Assembly: GCA_963812525.1 (NCBI GenBank) | Contig: CAWEVL010000011.1 | Span: 930,001-994,000 of the forward strand | From: Bog-756 sp963812525 | GTDB taxonomy: Bacteria > Actinomycetota > Acidimicrobiia > Acidimicrobiales > RAAP-2 | Direction of reading: 5' to 3' | DNA length: 64,000 nt | Made by a program: the position numbers and the translations under genes | Notes under the pieces: generated by a model | What the model saw: only the letters and a program-made list of their open reading frames with translations | Databases searched by the model: none | What the model was told of the DNA's origin: nothing | In this document: positions 1 through 8,096 of the stretch, in pieces | Layout: every line of letters starts with the position of its first letter | Position numbering within the stretch: position 1 is the first letter of the stretch

Positions 1-1
1 G

Positions 2-613
2 TCCAGCCTGCAACGTCTCCTCCAGGCCCTCCTGGCCCTGGCCGGCCTGTCGGCCGAGAACATGGAGCGGGACTCGGCCTGGCTGTTCCTCGACGCCGGA
101 CGCCGACTCGAACGCGCCCAGTCCCTCGTGCGCCTGCTTCGCTCGGTGCTGGTGCGCCAACGGGCCGGCGTCGTCGAGGATCTCCTGCTCGAATCGCTGC
201 TCAAGACGTCGGAGAGCCTGATCATCTTCCGCCGGCGGTCCGGACCGATCATGCGGGTGGCCGGCGCGGTGGACCTGCTGGTCTACGACGTGGCCAACCC
301 CCGCAGCGTCATCTACCAGCTCGACCGGCTCTTCACCCACCTGACCGACCTGCCCAAGCAGTCACCGGGCCAGCGCCTGGGCGACGGGGAGCAGCTGGTG
401 CTGCGGACCACCACCCTGCTGCGGCTCACCGACGCCGCCCAGCTGGCCGAGGTGGACCCGGACACCAGACGCCGGACCGAGCTCGATGCCGTGCTGGGCC
501 GGGTGGATCGGCTGCTGGCCGAACTGCTGGACAGCCTGCGGTCGACCTACTTCGCCCACGAGCGACTGTCGGTACTGGCCGGCCTCCAGCACAACCTGGG
601 ACGGGGCCCGTGA
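2..613 (+). CDS. alpha-E domain protein (DUF403-like), 3' part only
   Basis: The 5' end lies outside the window: the frame is open from base 2 and gives about 203 C-terminal residues. The motif AENMERDSAWLFLDAGRRLE is characteristic of the helical alpha-E domain (DUF403), which is often fused to or next to a circularly permuted ATP-grasp protein (DUF404/DUF407). Such proteins typically sit beside a transglutaminase-like protein in a conserved cassette thought to act in peptide ligation and processing. That fits here, because the stop codon overlaps the start of a transglutaminase gene. The internal ATG at base 62 is not the true start, since alpha-E sequence continues upstream of it. The biological substrate of the cassette is unknown. 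Confidence 0.85.
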   Translation, partial: SSLQRLLQALLALAGLSAENMERDSAWLFLDAGRRLERAQSLVRLLRSVLVRQRAGVVEDLLLESLLKTSESLIIFRRRSGPIMRVAGAVDLLVYDVANPRSVIYQLDRLFTHLTDLPKQSPGQRLGDGEQLVLRTTTLLRLTDAAQLAEVDPDTRRRTELDAVLGRVDRLLAELLDSLRSTYFAHERLSVLAGLQHNLGRGP

Positions 614-1497
614 TGTACCGGATCGTGCACCGGACCGACTACCGCTACGGGGCGCCGGTCTCCCGCTGTCGGAACGAGGCCCACCTGCGCCCCCGGGACA
701 CCGATCGGCAGCACCGCCTGGCCAGCGAGCTGGTGGTGGAGCCCACGCCCGCCAGCTGGACGGAGCGGACCGACTTCTTCGGCAACCCGGTCGTCGCCTT
801 CGCCGTCGACGGCCCCTTCGACGAGCTCACCGTGGTGTCGACCAGCTCGGTGTCGGTGTCCGGGCGGGAACCCCTGCCCCCCGCCGGGCCGGCCTGGGAG
901 CAGGCCCGGGACCGTCTGGCCGAGGATCTGAGCCCGGAGATGCTGGCCGCCCGAGAGTTCTGCTTCGAGTCCCCGCTGGTACCCGCCTCGCTCGGGGTCC
1001 GCACCTACGCCGAGCTGTCCTTCGGACCGGGGAGGCCCCTGGTCGAGGTGGTGGCCGAGCTGACCGAACGCATCTTCCACGACTTCGCCTACGACCCCGG
1101 ATTCACCACCGTGACCACCCCCCTCGAGGAGGTGCTGCAGTTCCGGCGCGGGGTGTGCCAGGACTTCGCCCATCTGGCCGTCGGCTGCCTGCGGTCCATG
1201 GGCCTGGCCGCCCGCTACGTGAGCGGCTACTTGGAGACGGCGCCCCCGCCCGGGGAGGAGCGCCTCGTGGGGGCCGACGCCTCCCACGCCTGGCCGTCGG
1301 TGTTCGTCCCCGGCTGGGGTTGGCTGGACGTCGACCCCACCAACGACCAGATCGTGGGGTCCACCTACGTGACCACCGCCTGGGGCCGGGACTACTCGGA
1401 CGTGTCGCCGCTCAAGGGGATCGTGTTCGGTGGGGGCGGCTCGCACTCGCTGTCGGTCTCGGTGGACGTCACCCGGTCGGCGTCGGTGGACGGGTAG
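613..1497 (+). CDS. transglutaminase-like cysteine protease-fold protein
   Basis: The 294-aa protein has an N-terminal bacterial transglutaminase-associated beta domain (YRIVHRTDYRYGAPV) and a transglutaminase core. The probable catalytic Cys lies in FRRGVCQDFAHL, the His in DASHAWPSVFVPGWGW and the Asp in DVDPTND. The start is ATG at 613, which shares its A with the TGA of the upstream alpha-E gene; GTG at 610 is an alternative. The overlap implies translational coupling. Family members accompany ATP-grasp/alpha-E proteins and are thought to be proteases or peptide-modifying enzymes. No signal peptide is visible, so it is probably cytoplasmic. The family assignment is firm but the substrate is unknown. 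Confidence 0.9.
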   Translation: MYRIVHRTDYRYGAPVSRCRNEAHLRPRDTDRQHRLASELVVEPTPASWTERTDFFGNPVVAFAVDGPFDELTVVSTSSVSVSGREPLPPAGPAWEQARDRLAEDLSPEMLAAREFCFESPLVPASLGVRTYAELSFGPGRPLVEVVAELTERIFHDFAYDPGFTTVTTPLEEVLQFRRGVCQDFAHLAVGCLRSMGLAARYVSGYLETAPPPGEERLVGADASHAWPSVFVPGWGWLDVDPTNDQIVGSTYVTTAWGRDYSDVSPLKGIVFGGGGSHSLSVSVDVTRSASVDG

Positions 1498-1569
1498 CCG
1501 GGAGCCCACCGGCGACCGCCACCCGCGTCCCGATGGGCCCACACCCGCCGGTCGGCAGCCGGGTCCCGG

Positions 1570-1962
1570 TCAGCCCGGCTGGTTGATCAGACTGCGGGCG
1601 GCCATGGCCAGATAGTCGAGCAGCTCCTGGCGGTCGTCCGGCTCCAGGCCGGCGGCGTCCACCGCCTCGGTCATGTGCCGGAGCCAGGCGTCGGCCGCGG
1701 CACTCCCGATGGGGAACCGGGCATGACGCATCCGCAGCCGGGGGTGGCCCCGCTGCTCGCTGTAGTCACGGGGGCCGCCCCAGTACTGCATGAGGAACAG
1801 GGCCAGGTGGGCCTTGGAGTCGGTCAGGTCGTCGGGATACATGGGCCGGAGCAGGGGGTCGCTGGCCACGCCCTCGTAGAACCGGTCGATGAGGGCGGTG
1901 AAGAACGGCTCGCCGCCCCAGCGGTCGAAGGGGGCCTGCTCCGGCTGGCGCGTGAGTCGCAC
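1570..1962 (-). CDS. glbO: group II truncated haemoglobin (GlbO-like)
   Basis: At 130 aa it is the usual length for a 2-over-2 globin. The segment QRGHPRLRMRHARFPIG carries the proximal His, and the group II tryptophan lies in DAWLRHM. The tyrosine in FFTALIDRFYEGV fits the distal B10 position. Group II globins bind O2 with high affinity in actinobacteria and are linked to oxygen and NO handling or peroxidase activity. The start is GTG at 1962. The gene is transcribed away from the downstream acyl-CoA dehydrogenase, with about 75 bases between them that must hold both promoters. No partner gene is evident. Confidence 0.92.
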   Translation of the reverse strand: MRLTRQPEQAPFDRWGGEPFFTALIDRFYEGVASDPLLRPMYPDDLTDSKAHLALFLMQYWGGPRDYSEQRGHPRLRMRHARFPIGSAAADAWLRHMTEAVDAAGLEPDDRQELLDYLAMAARSLINQPG

Positions 1963-2036
1963 GTACCGACTGTAGGCGGAGCTCGGTTAGCCTCGAGAGC
2001 ACTGCGACGTGGTGTCGGGTACCCCGGAGGTCGATC

Positions 2037-3299
2037 GTGTTCGAGTGGTCCGAAGAGCAGCTGATGGTGAGGGAGGCCGTGCGACGGTTCGTCGAGGCCG
2101 AGGTGGTCCCGAACATCGAGGCCCTCGAGCACGGCGACCTGCCCCCCTACGACATCATCCGCAAGCTGTACGCCACCTTCGGCATGGACCAGATGGCCCG
2201 GGACCGCTTCAAGAAGCAGCTGGAGCGCAAGGCGGCCGGGGTCGGGGTCGGGTCGGGGTCGGGGTCGGGGTCCGAGTCCGAGGAGGAGCGGGGCGGGCGG
2301 GCGGGGGACGGGGGTGCGGCGGCCATGACCCTCATCCCCATCATCGAGCTGTGCCACTACTGCCCGGGCATCGTGACGGCCATGGGCGTCAGCCTGGGCC
2401 TGGCCGGCGGGACCATCATGAAGCAGGGCACCCCGGCCCAGATGGAGCGCTGGGGGCTCGACCTGCTCACCGTCGACAAGGTGGGGGCCTGGGCCATCAC
2501 CGAGCCCAATTCGGGATCCGACGCCCTCGGTGGGATGCAGTCCATGGCCCGGCGGGACGGCGACGAGTACATCCTCAACGGGAACAAGACCTTCATCACC
2601 AACGGGCCCTACGCCGACACCGTCGTCTTCTACGCCAAGCTCGACGACGGCTCCGAGACCCCGGTCCGTGACCGGCAGGTCCTGACCTTCGTCCTGGAGA
2701 AGGGCATGCCCGGCCTGGAGCAGTCGAAGCCCTTCCGCAAGATGGGCCTGCACTCATCGCCCACCGGCGAGCTCTTCCTCTCCGATGTCCGGGTGGGTCG
2801 GGACCACCTGCTGGGCGAGACCGAGGACGAGTCCGCTGGGAGCGGGCGTGACTCGGCCAAGGGCAACTTCGTCACCGAGCGGGCCGGGCTGGCCGCCATG
2901 TCGCTCGGCGTCATCGAGGAGTGCCTGAAGCTCTCGGTGGAGTACGCCAGGAACCGCATGCTGTGGGGCCAGCCCATCGGGGACCGCCAGCTGATCCAGC
3001 TCAAGCTGGCCAGGATGGAGGTGGCCCGACTCAACGTGCAGAACCTGGTGTTCCGGCACATCGAGCTGTCGGCCGCCGGCAGGAGCCTGTCGCTGGCCGA
3101 GGCCTCGGCCATGAAGCTGTACTCGGCCCAGGCCGCCTCCGAGGTGGCCATGGAGGCCGTGCAGCTGTTCGGCGGCAACGGCTACATGGCCGAATTCCGT
3201 GTGGAGCAGCTGGCCCGGGACGCCAAGGTGTTCCAGATCTACGCAGGCACCGACGAGATCCAGATCACCCACATCGCCAAGGACCTGCTCCGGGGCTAG
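2037..3299 (+). CDS. acyl-CoA dehydrogenase with low-complexity insertion
   Basis: This 420-aa flavoprotein of the acyl-CoA dehydrogenase superfamily introduces a trans-2,3 double bond into an acyl-CoA. The FAD/substrate signature AWAITEPNSGSDALGG and the C-terminal QLFGGNGYMAEF and IYAGTDEIQ motifs are present. The position of the usual C-terminal catalytic glutamate (EGT in medium-chain enzymes) reads AGT, so the base may come from elsewhere, as in isovaleryl-CoA dehydrogenase-type enzymes. Residues about 67-95 are a Gly/Ser/Glu-rich insertion encoded by a GGGGTC-type repeat, between helical parts of the N-terminal domain. The start is GTG at 2037, preceded by CCGGAGG. The acyl substrate cannot be told from sequence. 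Confidence 0.92.
   Translation: MFEWSEEQLMVREAVRRFVEAEVVPNIEALEHGDLPPYDIIRKLYATFGMDQMARDRFKKQLERKAAGVGVGSGSGSGSESEEERGGRAGDGGAAAMTLIPIIELCHYCPGIVTAMGVSLGLAGGTIMKQGTPAQMERWGLDLLTVDKVGAWAITEPNSGSDALGGMQSMARRDGDEYILNGNKTFITNGPYADTVVFYAKLDDGSETPVRDRQVLTFVLEKGMPGLEQSKPFRKMGLHSSPTGELFLSDVRVGRDHLLGETEDESAGSGRDSAKGNFVTERAGLAAMSLGVIEECLKLSVEYARNRMLWGQPIGDRQLIQLKLARMEVARLNVQNLVFRHIELSAAGRSLSLAEASAMKLYSAQAASEVAMEAVQLFGGNGYMAEFRVEQLARDAKVFQIYAGTDEIQITHIAKDLLRG
2237..2273 (+). repeat. GGGGTC hexamer microsatellite inside acyl-CoA dehydrogenase
   Basis: About six imperfect copies of a GGGGTC unit lie in frame and encode a Gly-Val then Gly-Ser tract. The G-runs could form a G-quadruplex on the plus strand. 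Whole-unit length changes would keep the reading frame. A related unit occurs in rnhB in this window. Confidence 0.85.
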
Positions 3300-3402
3300 G
3301 GCCTCCGGTCGGACGGACGGACGGTGGGTCGGACGGTCGGCCAGGGCCGGTCCTGACCCGGGCACCGGTCGCGGCCGGTCAGGCCGCCGGTACAGTTGGT
3401 TG

Positions 3403-4362
3403 ATGCCCCGCCGCGTCCGGTCCGCTTCCACCTCCCTCGCCACCGCCTCGCTCGAACTGGCCCGCCCCCGCGACTTCGGGGCCGCCTACGGCCGGGACGT
3501 GGACCGGGGACTTTGCCTGGGCGGGGGTGGCCTGTACTTCGTGGCCTGGCAGGTGGCCTACCTGCAGACCCTGGCCAACCGCGGCATCCGGTTCGACGAC
3601 GCCGATCGGGTGGTCGGCACCTCGGCCGGCGCCATGGTGGCCACGGCCCTGACCAGCGGGAAGCTGAAGCGCTTCCACGCCGAGGTGTCCCTGCTGTCGA
3701 AGGTCCCGTCCCTGGTCTCGGCCCTGGCCCCGGCCTCCACCCTGAGCCCGAGCCAACAGCGGGCGCTGGACCTGTTCATCAAGGCCACCGACGGGGAGCC
3801 GGCGACCGTGCAGGAGATCGGACACGCCGCCCTGGCCGCGGCGGCGCCCAGGCCCGAGTTCATGCGCCGCAACATCTCCCTGGTGGTGGGCACCGGACCC
3901 TGGACGTCGGGCGCCCTCCAGATCACCTGCGTGGACGCCTACACCGGCGAGCGGTGCGTGGTCACCCGGCAGTCGAGGACGAGTCTCCCCCGGGCCGTGG
4001 CGGCCAGCAGCGCGGTTCCCGGGGTCTTCGCACCCCAGCCCATCGGCGACCGGCGGTGCATGGACGGCGGGGTGAGCGGCACCGGCACCCACCTCGACCT
4101 GTTCGGCGGGGCCCGACGGGTCCTGGTCCTGGCCCTCACCGACGGCAGTGACGTCTCCGAGGGCATGATGACCTCCCACCCCGGCGACGGCCTGCAGGAG
4201 CTCGCCGACCTGGAGGCCTCCGGCGCCGAGGTCGTCCTCCGGGTGCCGTCCGAGGTGGACCTGATGATGCTGATGGAACCGTCCTCGGTGCCCCGGGCCC
4301 TGGCCCTCGGGGCCCGGCAGGCCTCCGAAGACGCCGCCATGCTGTCGACCTTCTGGAGCTGA
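3403..4362 (+). CDS. patatin-like phospholipase (RssA-type)
   Basis: The 319-aa protein has the three patatin signatures: an oxyanion-type glycine loop (LCLGGGGLYFVAWQ), the nucleophile elbow GTSAG at about residues 72-76, and the dyad aspartate in MDGGVSG. This is a Ser-Asp lipid acyl hydrolase family acting on phospholipids or neutral lipids. The start is ATG at 3403; the frame is open further upstream but overlaps the previous gene and has no homology there. No signal peptide or membrane span is seen. The gene converges on the plsX operon. The nearby phospholipid-precursor gene suggests lipid turnover, but this is only positional inference. Confidence 0.88.
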   Translation: MPRRVRSASTSLATASLELARPRDFGAAYGRDVDRGLCLGGGGLYFVAWQVAYLQTLANRGIRFDDADRVVGTSAGAMVATALTSGKLKRFHAEVSLLSKVPSLVSALAPASTLSPSQQRALDLFIKATDGEPATVQEIGHAALAAAAPRPEFMRRNISLVVGTGPWTSGALQITCVDAYTGERCVVTRQSRTSLPRAVAASSAVPGVFAPQPIGDRRCMDGGVSGTGTHLDLFGGARRVLVLALTDGSDVSEGMMTSHPGDGLQELADLEASGAEVVLRVPSEVDLMMLMEPSSVPRALALGARQASEDAAMLSTFWS

Positions 4363-4413
4363 CCCCCGGGATCCCCCGGCGGCCACCGGCCGCTTCCGCC
4401 CACCGGGGAGGGC

Positions 4414-5448
4414 TCAGTCCGTCGCCGTCGGTGTCACCGAGGCGGCCACCGCCTGCACCAGGCCGGCCACCGCCAGGTCGTGGGCCACGGTGATGGCGCT
4501 GACCATGGCCGCCGCCGAGGACGAGCCGTGGCTGATGACGCAGACCCCGTCCACCCCGAGCAGCATGGCCCCCCCGGTGGTGTCCGGATCGAGGTTGGCA
4601 GCCAGCGGGAGGAGCTGGGGGGCGAGGGCCTCGGCGGCCTCGGCGGCCTCCGGGCGGCCCAGGATCTCGGTCAGGGCCCCGATCAGGAACCGCAGGGTCC
4701 CCTCCATGGTCTTGAGGGCCACATTGCCGGTGAAGCCGTCGGTCACGATCACGTCGGCCGTGTCGTCGAAGAAGTCCCGACCCTCGACATTGCCGACGAA
4801 CTCGAACGACGGCCCCCCGGCCCCTTCGGCCAGCAGGCCGTGGACCTCTTTCTCCAGCGGCGTGCCCTTGGACTTCTCCTCGCCGATGGAGAGCAGGGCC
4901 ACTCTGGGCCGGTCCACCCCGTAGCGCTTGGCCGCGAAGGCCGCGCCCATCTGGGCGAACTGCACCAGCATGGCCGCCGTGCACTCGGCGTTGGCCCCCG
5001 AATCCAGCAGGACGGTGGGCCAGGCCCGCTTCAGGTTGGGGATGGGGGTGGCGATGGCGGGTCGGATCACACTGGGCAGACGCCCCATCCGGAGCAGGGC
5101 CGACGCCATCGTGGCCCCCGTGTTCCCGGCCGACACCATGGCCATGGCCTTCCCGTCTCGGACGGCCTCGGCCGCCCGCACCAGGGAGGAGTCCTTCTTC
5201 CTACGCACCCCCTGCCCGGGGTCGTCGTCCATGCCGATGACCTCGCTGGCCGGAAAGCACGGGAGGTCGCCGGTGTCGCCCATCTCCCCCGGTCGGCCCA
5301 CCAGGGCCACCTTGATGCCGGTCTGCTCGGCCACCTGTCGGGCCCCGGCGACGATGGCGTCAGGGGCCCGGTCGCCGCCCATGGCGTCGACCACCACCGG
5401 GAGTGCGGCCAACGCGTCGCCCGCCGGCCGTGCGACGCCTCGCGCCAC
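4414..5448 (-). CDS. plsX: phosphate acyltransferase PlsX
   Basis: PlsX converts acyl-ACP plus phosphate to acyl-phosphate, the acyl donor for PlsY in phospholipid synthesis. The signature VVVDAMGGDRAPDAIV lies near the N-terminus, followed by MVSAGNTGATMASAL and the ALLSIGEEKSKGTPL and VGNVEGRDFFDD blocks. The chosen start is GTG at 5448, overlapping the TAG of rpmF as taGTG, which gives 344 aa. In-frame alternatives a few codons later exist. It is the last gene of the minus-strand operon after rpmF, the classical rpmF-plsX pairing. The rnc gene that often follows in actinobacteria is absent here. Confidence 0.95.
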   Translation of the reverse strand: MARGVARPAGDALAALPVVVDAMGGDRAPDAIVAGARQVAEQTGIKVALVGRPGEMGDTGDLPCFPASEVIGMDDDPGQGVRRKKDSSLVRAAEAVRDGKAMAMVSAGNTGATMASALLRMGRLPSVIRPAIATPIPNLKRAWPTVLLDSGANAECTAAMLVQFAQMGAAFAAKRYGVDRPRVALLSIGEEKSKGTPLEKEVHGLLAEGAGGPSFEFVGNVEGRDFFDDTADVIVTDGFTGNVALKTMEGTLRFLIGALTEILGRPEAAEAAEALAPQLLPLAANLDPDTTGGAMLLGVDGVCVISHGSSSAAAMVSAITVAHDLAVAGLVQAVAASVTPTATD

Positions 5449-5627
5449 TAGTCGACTTCGATCGCCTGTCGGCCTTTGTACCAACCGCAGTTCGGGCACA
5501 CGACGTGGGGCAGCTTGGCGGAGCTGCACTGGGGGCAGACGGAGCGGGCCGGCGCCTTCAGCACCCAGTTGGATGCCCGGCGACTGCGGCTCTTCGCCTT
5601 GGAGGTCTTCTTCTTCGGTACGGCCAT
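5448..5627 (-). CDS. rpmF: 50S ribosomal protein L32, zinc-binding
   Basis: The 59-aa protein begins MAVPKKKTSKAKSRSRRASN, the typical L32 N-terminus, and carries the zinc ribbon CPQC...CPNC near its C-terminus. It is a structural protein of the large ribosomal subunit. It lies between the DUF177 gene and plsX and overlaps plsX at the stop/start junction. All four cysteines are present, so this is the zinc-dependent form. The start is ATG at 5627. Confidence 0.96.
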   Translation of the reverse strand: MAVPKKKTSKAKSRSRRASNWVLKAPARSVCPQCSSAKLPHVVCPNCGWYKGRQAIEVD

Positions 5628-5737
5628 AGGGATGGCATCCTAGGCGATGCCGGCCCGCCGTTGAGCACGCCCCCGCTCGGACCGCTCAGGTGCAGACCAG
5701 ACGATCGGGACCGGACCGGGACGACGGGGACCCGTCC

Positions 5738-6349
5738 CTACGGGTCCCGCAGGGGGTCGAGCGCCGCCCACCGGGCATCGGTGACCGGAGGGCAGCCGCA
5801 GGACCCCTCGTTCCAGTTGGCCCCGCACTGGGGGCACAGGCCCAGGCACCCCTCGGAGCACAGCGGGGCAAGGGGCAGGTCGAGCAGCACGGCATCACGG
5901 GCCAGCGGCTCCAGGTCCAGCTCGTCCCCGGCCAGCGGGTAGGCCTCCTCGTCGGCATCGGTGCCCCCGTCCGGCGCGTAGCGCTCGCGCACCCGGGCCG
6001 TCACCTGGCCGGTCACCGGTCCGCCGCACCGGCGGCACTCGCCCTCCCACGGAGCGGTCACCGTGCCGGAGACCGTGATGCCCCCGGGGTACGACGCCAG
6101 CTCGACGTCGGCACAGATGGGGGAACCGCTCGGCACCGACACCCCGACGGCGGCGAGGCCGTCGATCACCCCGCTGCGGGTCACCTGCCGGGTGGTGCCG
6201 GCCACCTTGCGCACCGCCGCCACCTGCACGATGAACGGCCGCGGGGCTCGGCGAGCCGCACCGTCCCCGAACGCGGGGGTCGGGGCCGCGGCTGGGGTCC
6301 CGGGCTCCACGGCCTGCACGGGGCCGACCGGAGTGGGGTCGCTCCTCAC
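5738..6349 (-). CDS. DUF177 (YceD-like) protein upstream of rpmF
   Basis: The 203-aa protein belongs to the YceD/DUF177 family, almost always encoded just upstream of rpmF and linked to 23S rRNA metabolism in some bacteria and plants. It has the first cysteine pair in WEGECRRCGGPV, acidic middle segments, and a C-terminal cysteine-rich block (CSEGCLGLCPQCG followed by GSCGC) typical of the longer DUF177 form. The start is GTG at 6349. The first 35 residues are Pro/Ala-rich, so a later start is possible. It follows the sepIVA-like gene by 13 bases. Confidence 0.88.
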   Translation of the reverse strand: MRSDPTPVGPVQAVEPGTPAAAPTPAFGDGAARRAPRPFIVQVAAVRKVAGTTRQVTRSGVIDGLAAVGVSVPSGSPICADVELASYPGGITVSGTVTAPWEGECRRCGGPVTGQVTARVRERYAPDGGTDADEEAYPLAGDELDLEPLARDAVLLDLPLAPLCSEGCLGLCPQCGANWNEGSCGCPPVTDARWAALDPLRDP

Positions 6350-6362
6350 CGGCTCGATCGGC

Positions 6363-6977
6363 TCAGGCGAGATCCTGGTCGAAGAAGCCCTCCGGCTCGT
6401 CGGCCCGGCTCCCGGTCCCGTTGGTGCCGGGGGAGGGCGCCACCGAGGTCAACCCACCCTCCCCGATGTCCACGTTGGGGATGGGTGTGACCTGGAGCTT
6501 CTCGCGGCCGGCCTGGACGGTCTTCATGGTCCGGTCGAGCACGATCTCGAAGCTGGCCAGCTTCTGGTCGGCGTAGTCCTCGGCCTCGTGGCGCATGCGA
6601 CGGGCCTCCTCGTTGGCGTCGTCGAGGATGCGCTGGGCCACGTGGTTGGCCTGCCGGACGATCTCGGTGCGCTGGACCATCCGCTCCGCCTGGACCCGCA
6701 CCTCCTCCAGCAGGGCGTCGGCCTCACGGCCCTTCTCGGCCAGGAACTCTTCCCGCTCCTTCAGGAGCCACCGCGCCTGCCGTAGCTCGTCGGGCATCCG
6801 ATCGAGCGCGGCCTGCAACAGTTCGGCCAGCTCCTCCCTGGACACCAGCACCGAGGCCGACAGCGGCATGGCCTTGGCCGTCTGCACCAGGTCCAGGGCG
6901 CTCCTGATCAGCGCCTCGGCATCGAGCTCCTCGCCGGCCGCCCGCTCCCGGTCGAGGTCCTCGAAGAGATCACTCAT
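6363..6977 (-). CDS. sepIVA: SepIVA/DivIVA-like coiled-coil cell-division protein
   Basis: The 204-aa protein is mostly charged helix, predicted coiled coil from about residue 40 to 165, with segments such as DELRQARWLLKEREEFLAEK. An acidic N-terminus (MSDLFEDLDRE) precedes it and a Gly/Ser/Pro-rich tail follows. Position and composition match mycobacterial SepIVA, an essential DivIVA-family septation factor encoded next to a DUF177 gene in mycobacteria. ATG at 6977 is preferred because it overlaps the coaD stop (gATGAGTGA); a TTG two codons upstream is in the same frame. The family call is by coiled-coil pattern and synteny, so orthology is likely but not proved. Confidence 0.75.
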   Translation of the reverse strand: MSDLFEDLDRERAAGEELDAEALIRSALDLVQTAKAMPLSASVLVSREELAELLQAALDRMPDELRQARWLLKEREEFLAEKGREADALLEEVRVQAERMVQRTEIVRQANHVAQRILDDANEEARRMRHEAEDYADQKLASFEIVLDRTMKTVQAGREKLQVTPIPNVDIGEGGLTSVAPSPGTNGTGSRADEPEGFFDQDLA

Positions 6978-7452
6978 CGGCAAACTTCTCCTTGAGGCGC
7001 TGGGCCACCAACTCGGGAACGAAGGACGTCACATCGCCGCCGAACCGGGCCACCTCCCGCAGGAGCTTGGAAGCGATGAAGGAGTGGGTCGAGCTGGTGG
7101 GGATGAACAGGGTCTCCACCCCGGAGAGCTGTTTGTTCATCTGGGCCATCTGCATCTCGTTCTCGAAGTCCGACACCGCCCGCAGACCCTTCACGATGAC
7201 GCTGGCGCCGACGTCCTGGGCCACGTTGACCACCAAGGTGGACAGGGAGACGATGCGCACGTTGGCCAGGTGGGCGAGGGACTCCTCCAGCATCTCCTGG
7301 CGCTCCTCCAGCTCGAACAGGGCGCCGCTCTTCTGCGGATTGCGGAGGGTGGCCACCACCACCTCGTCGAACAGGCGGGTGGCCCGCTCGATCACCTCGA
7401 GGTGTCCGTTGTGCACCGGGTCGAAGGACCCAGGGATGAGCGCAATCCTCAC
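6970..7452 (-). CDS. coaD: phosphopantetheine adenylyltransferase
   Basis: CoaD makes dephospho-CoA from ATP and 4'-phosphopantetheine, the penultimate step of CoA synthesis. The 160-aa protein has the nucleotidyltransferase signature RIALIPGSFDPVHNGHLEVI (HxGH) at the N-terminus, VKGLRAVSDFENEMQMAQMN in the middle and STHSFIASKLLREVARFGG near the end, all standard for the family. The GTG start at 7452 overlaps the rsmD stop as GTGA. The 3' end overlaps the next gene. It is part of the fakA-to-plsX operon. Confidence 0.97.
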   Translation of the reverse strand: MRIALIPGSFDPVHNGHLEVIERATRLFDEVVVATLRNPQKSGALFELEERQEMLEESLAHLANVRIVSLSTLVVNVAQDVGASVIVKGLRAVSDFENEMQMAQMNKQLSGVETLFIPTSSTHSFIASKLLREVARFGGDVTSFVPELVAQRLKEKFADE

Positions 7453-8030
7453 GAGGCACCTTTCTCCGCAGCCATTTCCGGACGGGTCTCCGTGACCAGT
7501 TCCGGACGGGCCACGGTGACGATGGTACCCCCATACCGCCTCGATTTGATGACCACCCACCCCTCGGGAGCGGTGATCTCGGCCCCGGATTCGAGAACGG
7601 CCAGATCGGCGGGCAGCCGCGCCACCAGGCCCGGCCACCCGTCGAACCGGTAGGGCGGGTCGACGAGGGCCAGGTCGTAGCGGGACGCGGTGGAGGTCAC
7701 CCAGGACTCGGCGTCGGCCCGCACCACGGTGGCGTCCCCGTCCCGCTCCGCCTCCCCCAGACCGACGGAGACCAGGTTGGCCCGGATGGCGGCCAGGGCG
7801 GCGGGGTCCCGCTCGACGAAGGTCACGGTGGCCGCGCCACGCGACAGGGCCTCGATGCCCAGGGCGCCGGTGCCGGCGAAGAGGTCGACCACCTGCGCCC
7901 CCTCCACCCCTCCGTGGCTGAACAGGATGTCGAAGATGGCCTCGCGGACCCGGTCGGAGGTGGGGCGGACCGACATCCCCGGGGGTGCCGCCAAGCGGCG
8001 GCCACCAAGGTCTCCACCGATGACACGCAC
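7449..8030 (-). CDS. rsmD: 16S rRNA (guanine(966)-N(2))-methyltransferase
   Basis: The 193-aa Rossmann-fold SAM methyltransferase opens with RVIGGDLGGRRLAAPPG and has RPTSDRVREAIFDIL, the SAM-binding VVDLFAGTGALGIEALSRGA and the catalytic DPPY motif (LALVDPPYRF). It modifies G966 of 16S rRNA. GTG at 8030 is the start. Its stop overlaps the coaD start, the usual rsmD-coaD pair. It follows recG by 66 bases. Confidence 0.96.
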   Translation of the reverse strand: MRVIGGDLGGRRLAAPPGMSVRPTSDRVREAIFDILFSHGGVEGAQVVDLFAGTGALGIEALSRGAATVTFVERDPAALAAIRANLVSVGLGEAERDGDATVVRADAESWVTSTASRYDLALVDPPYRFDGWPGLVARLPADLAVLESGAEITAPEGWVVIKSRRYGGTIVTVARPELVTETRPEMAAEKGAS

Positions 8031-8096
8031 GTCATCAGCCTACCGGCCGGCCCGGCCGGCCCGGAAGCGGTGGCGGCGGCCGGCGGCACGCCGGAC

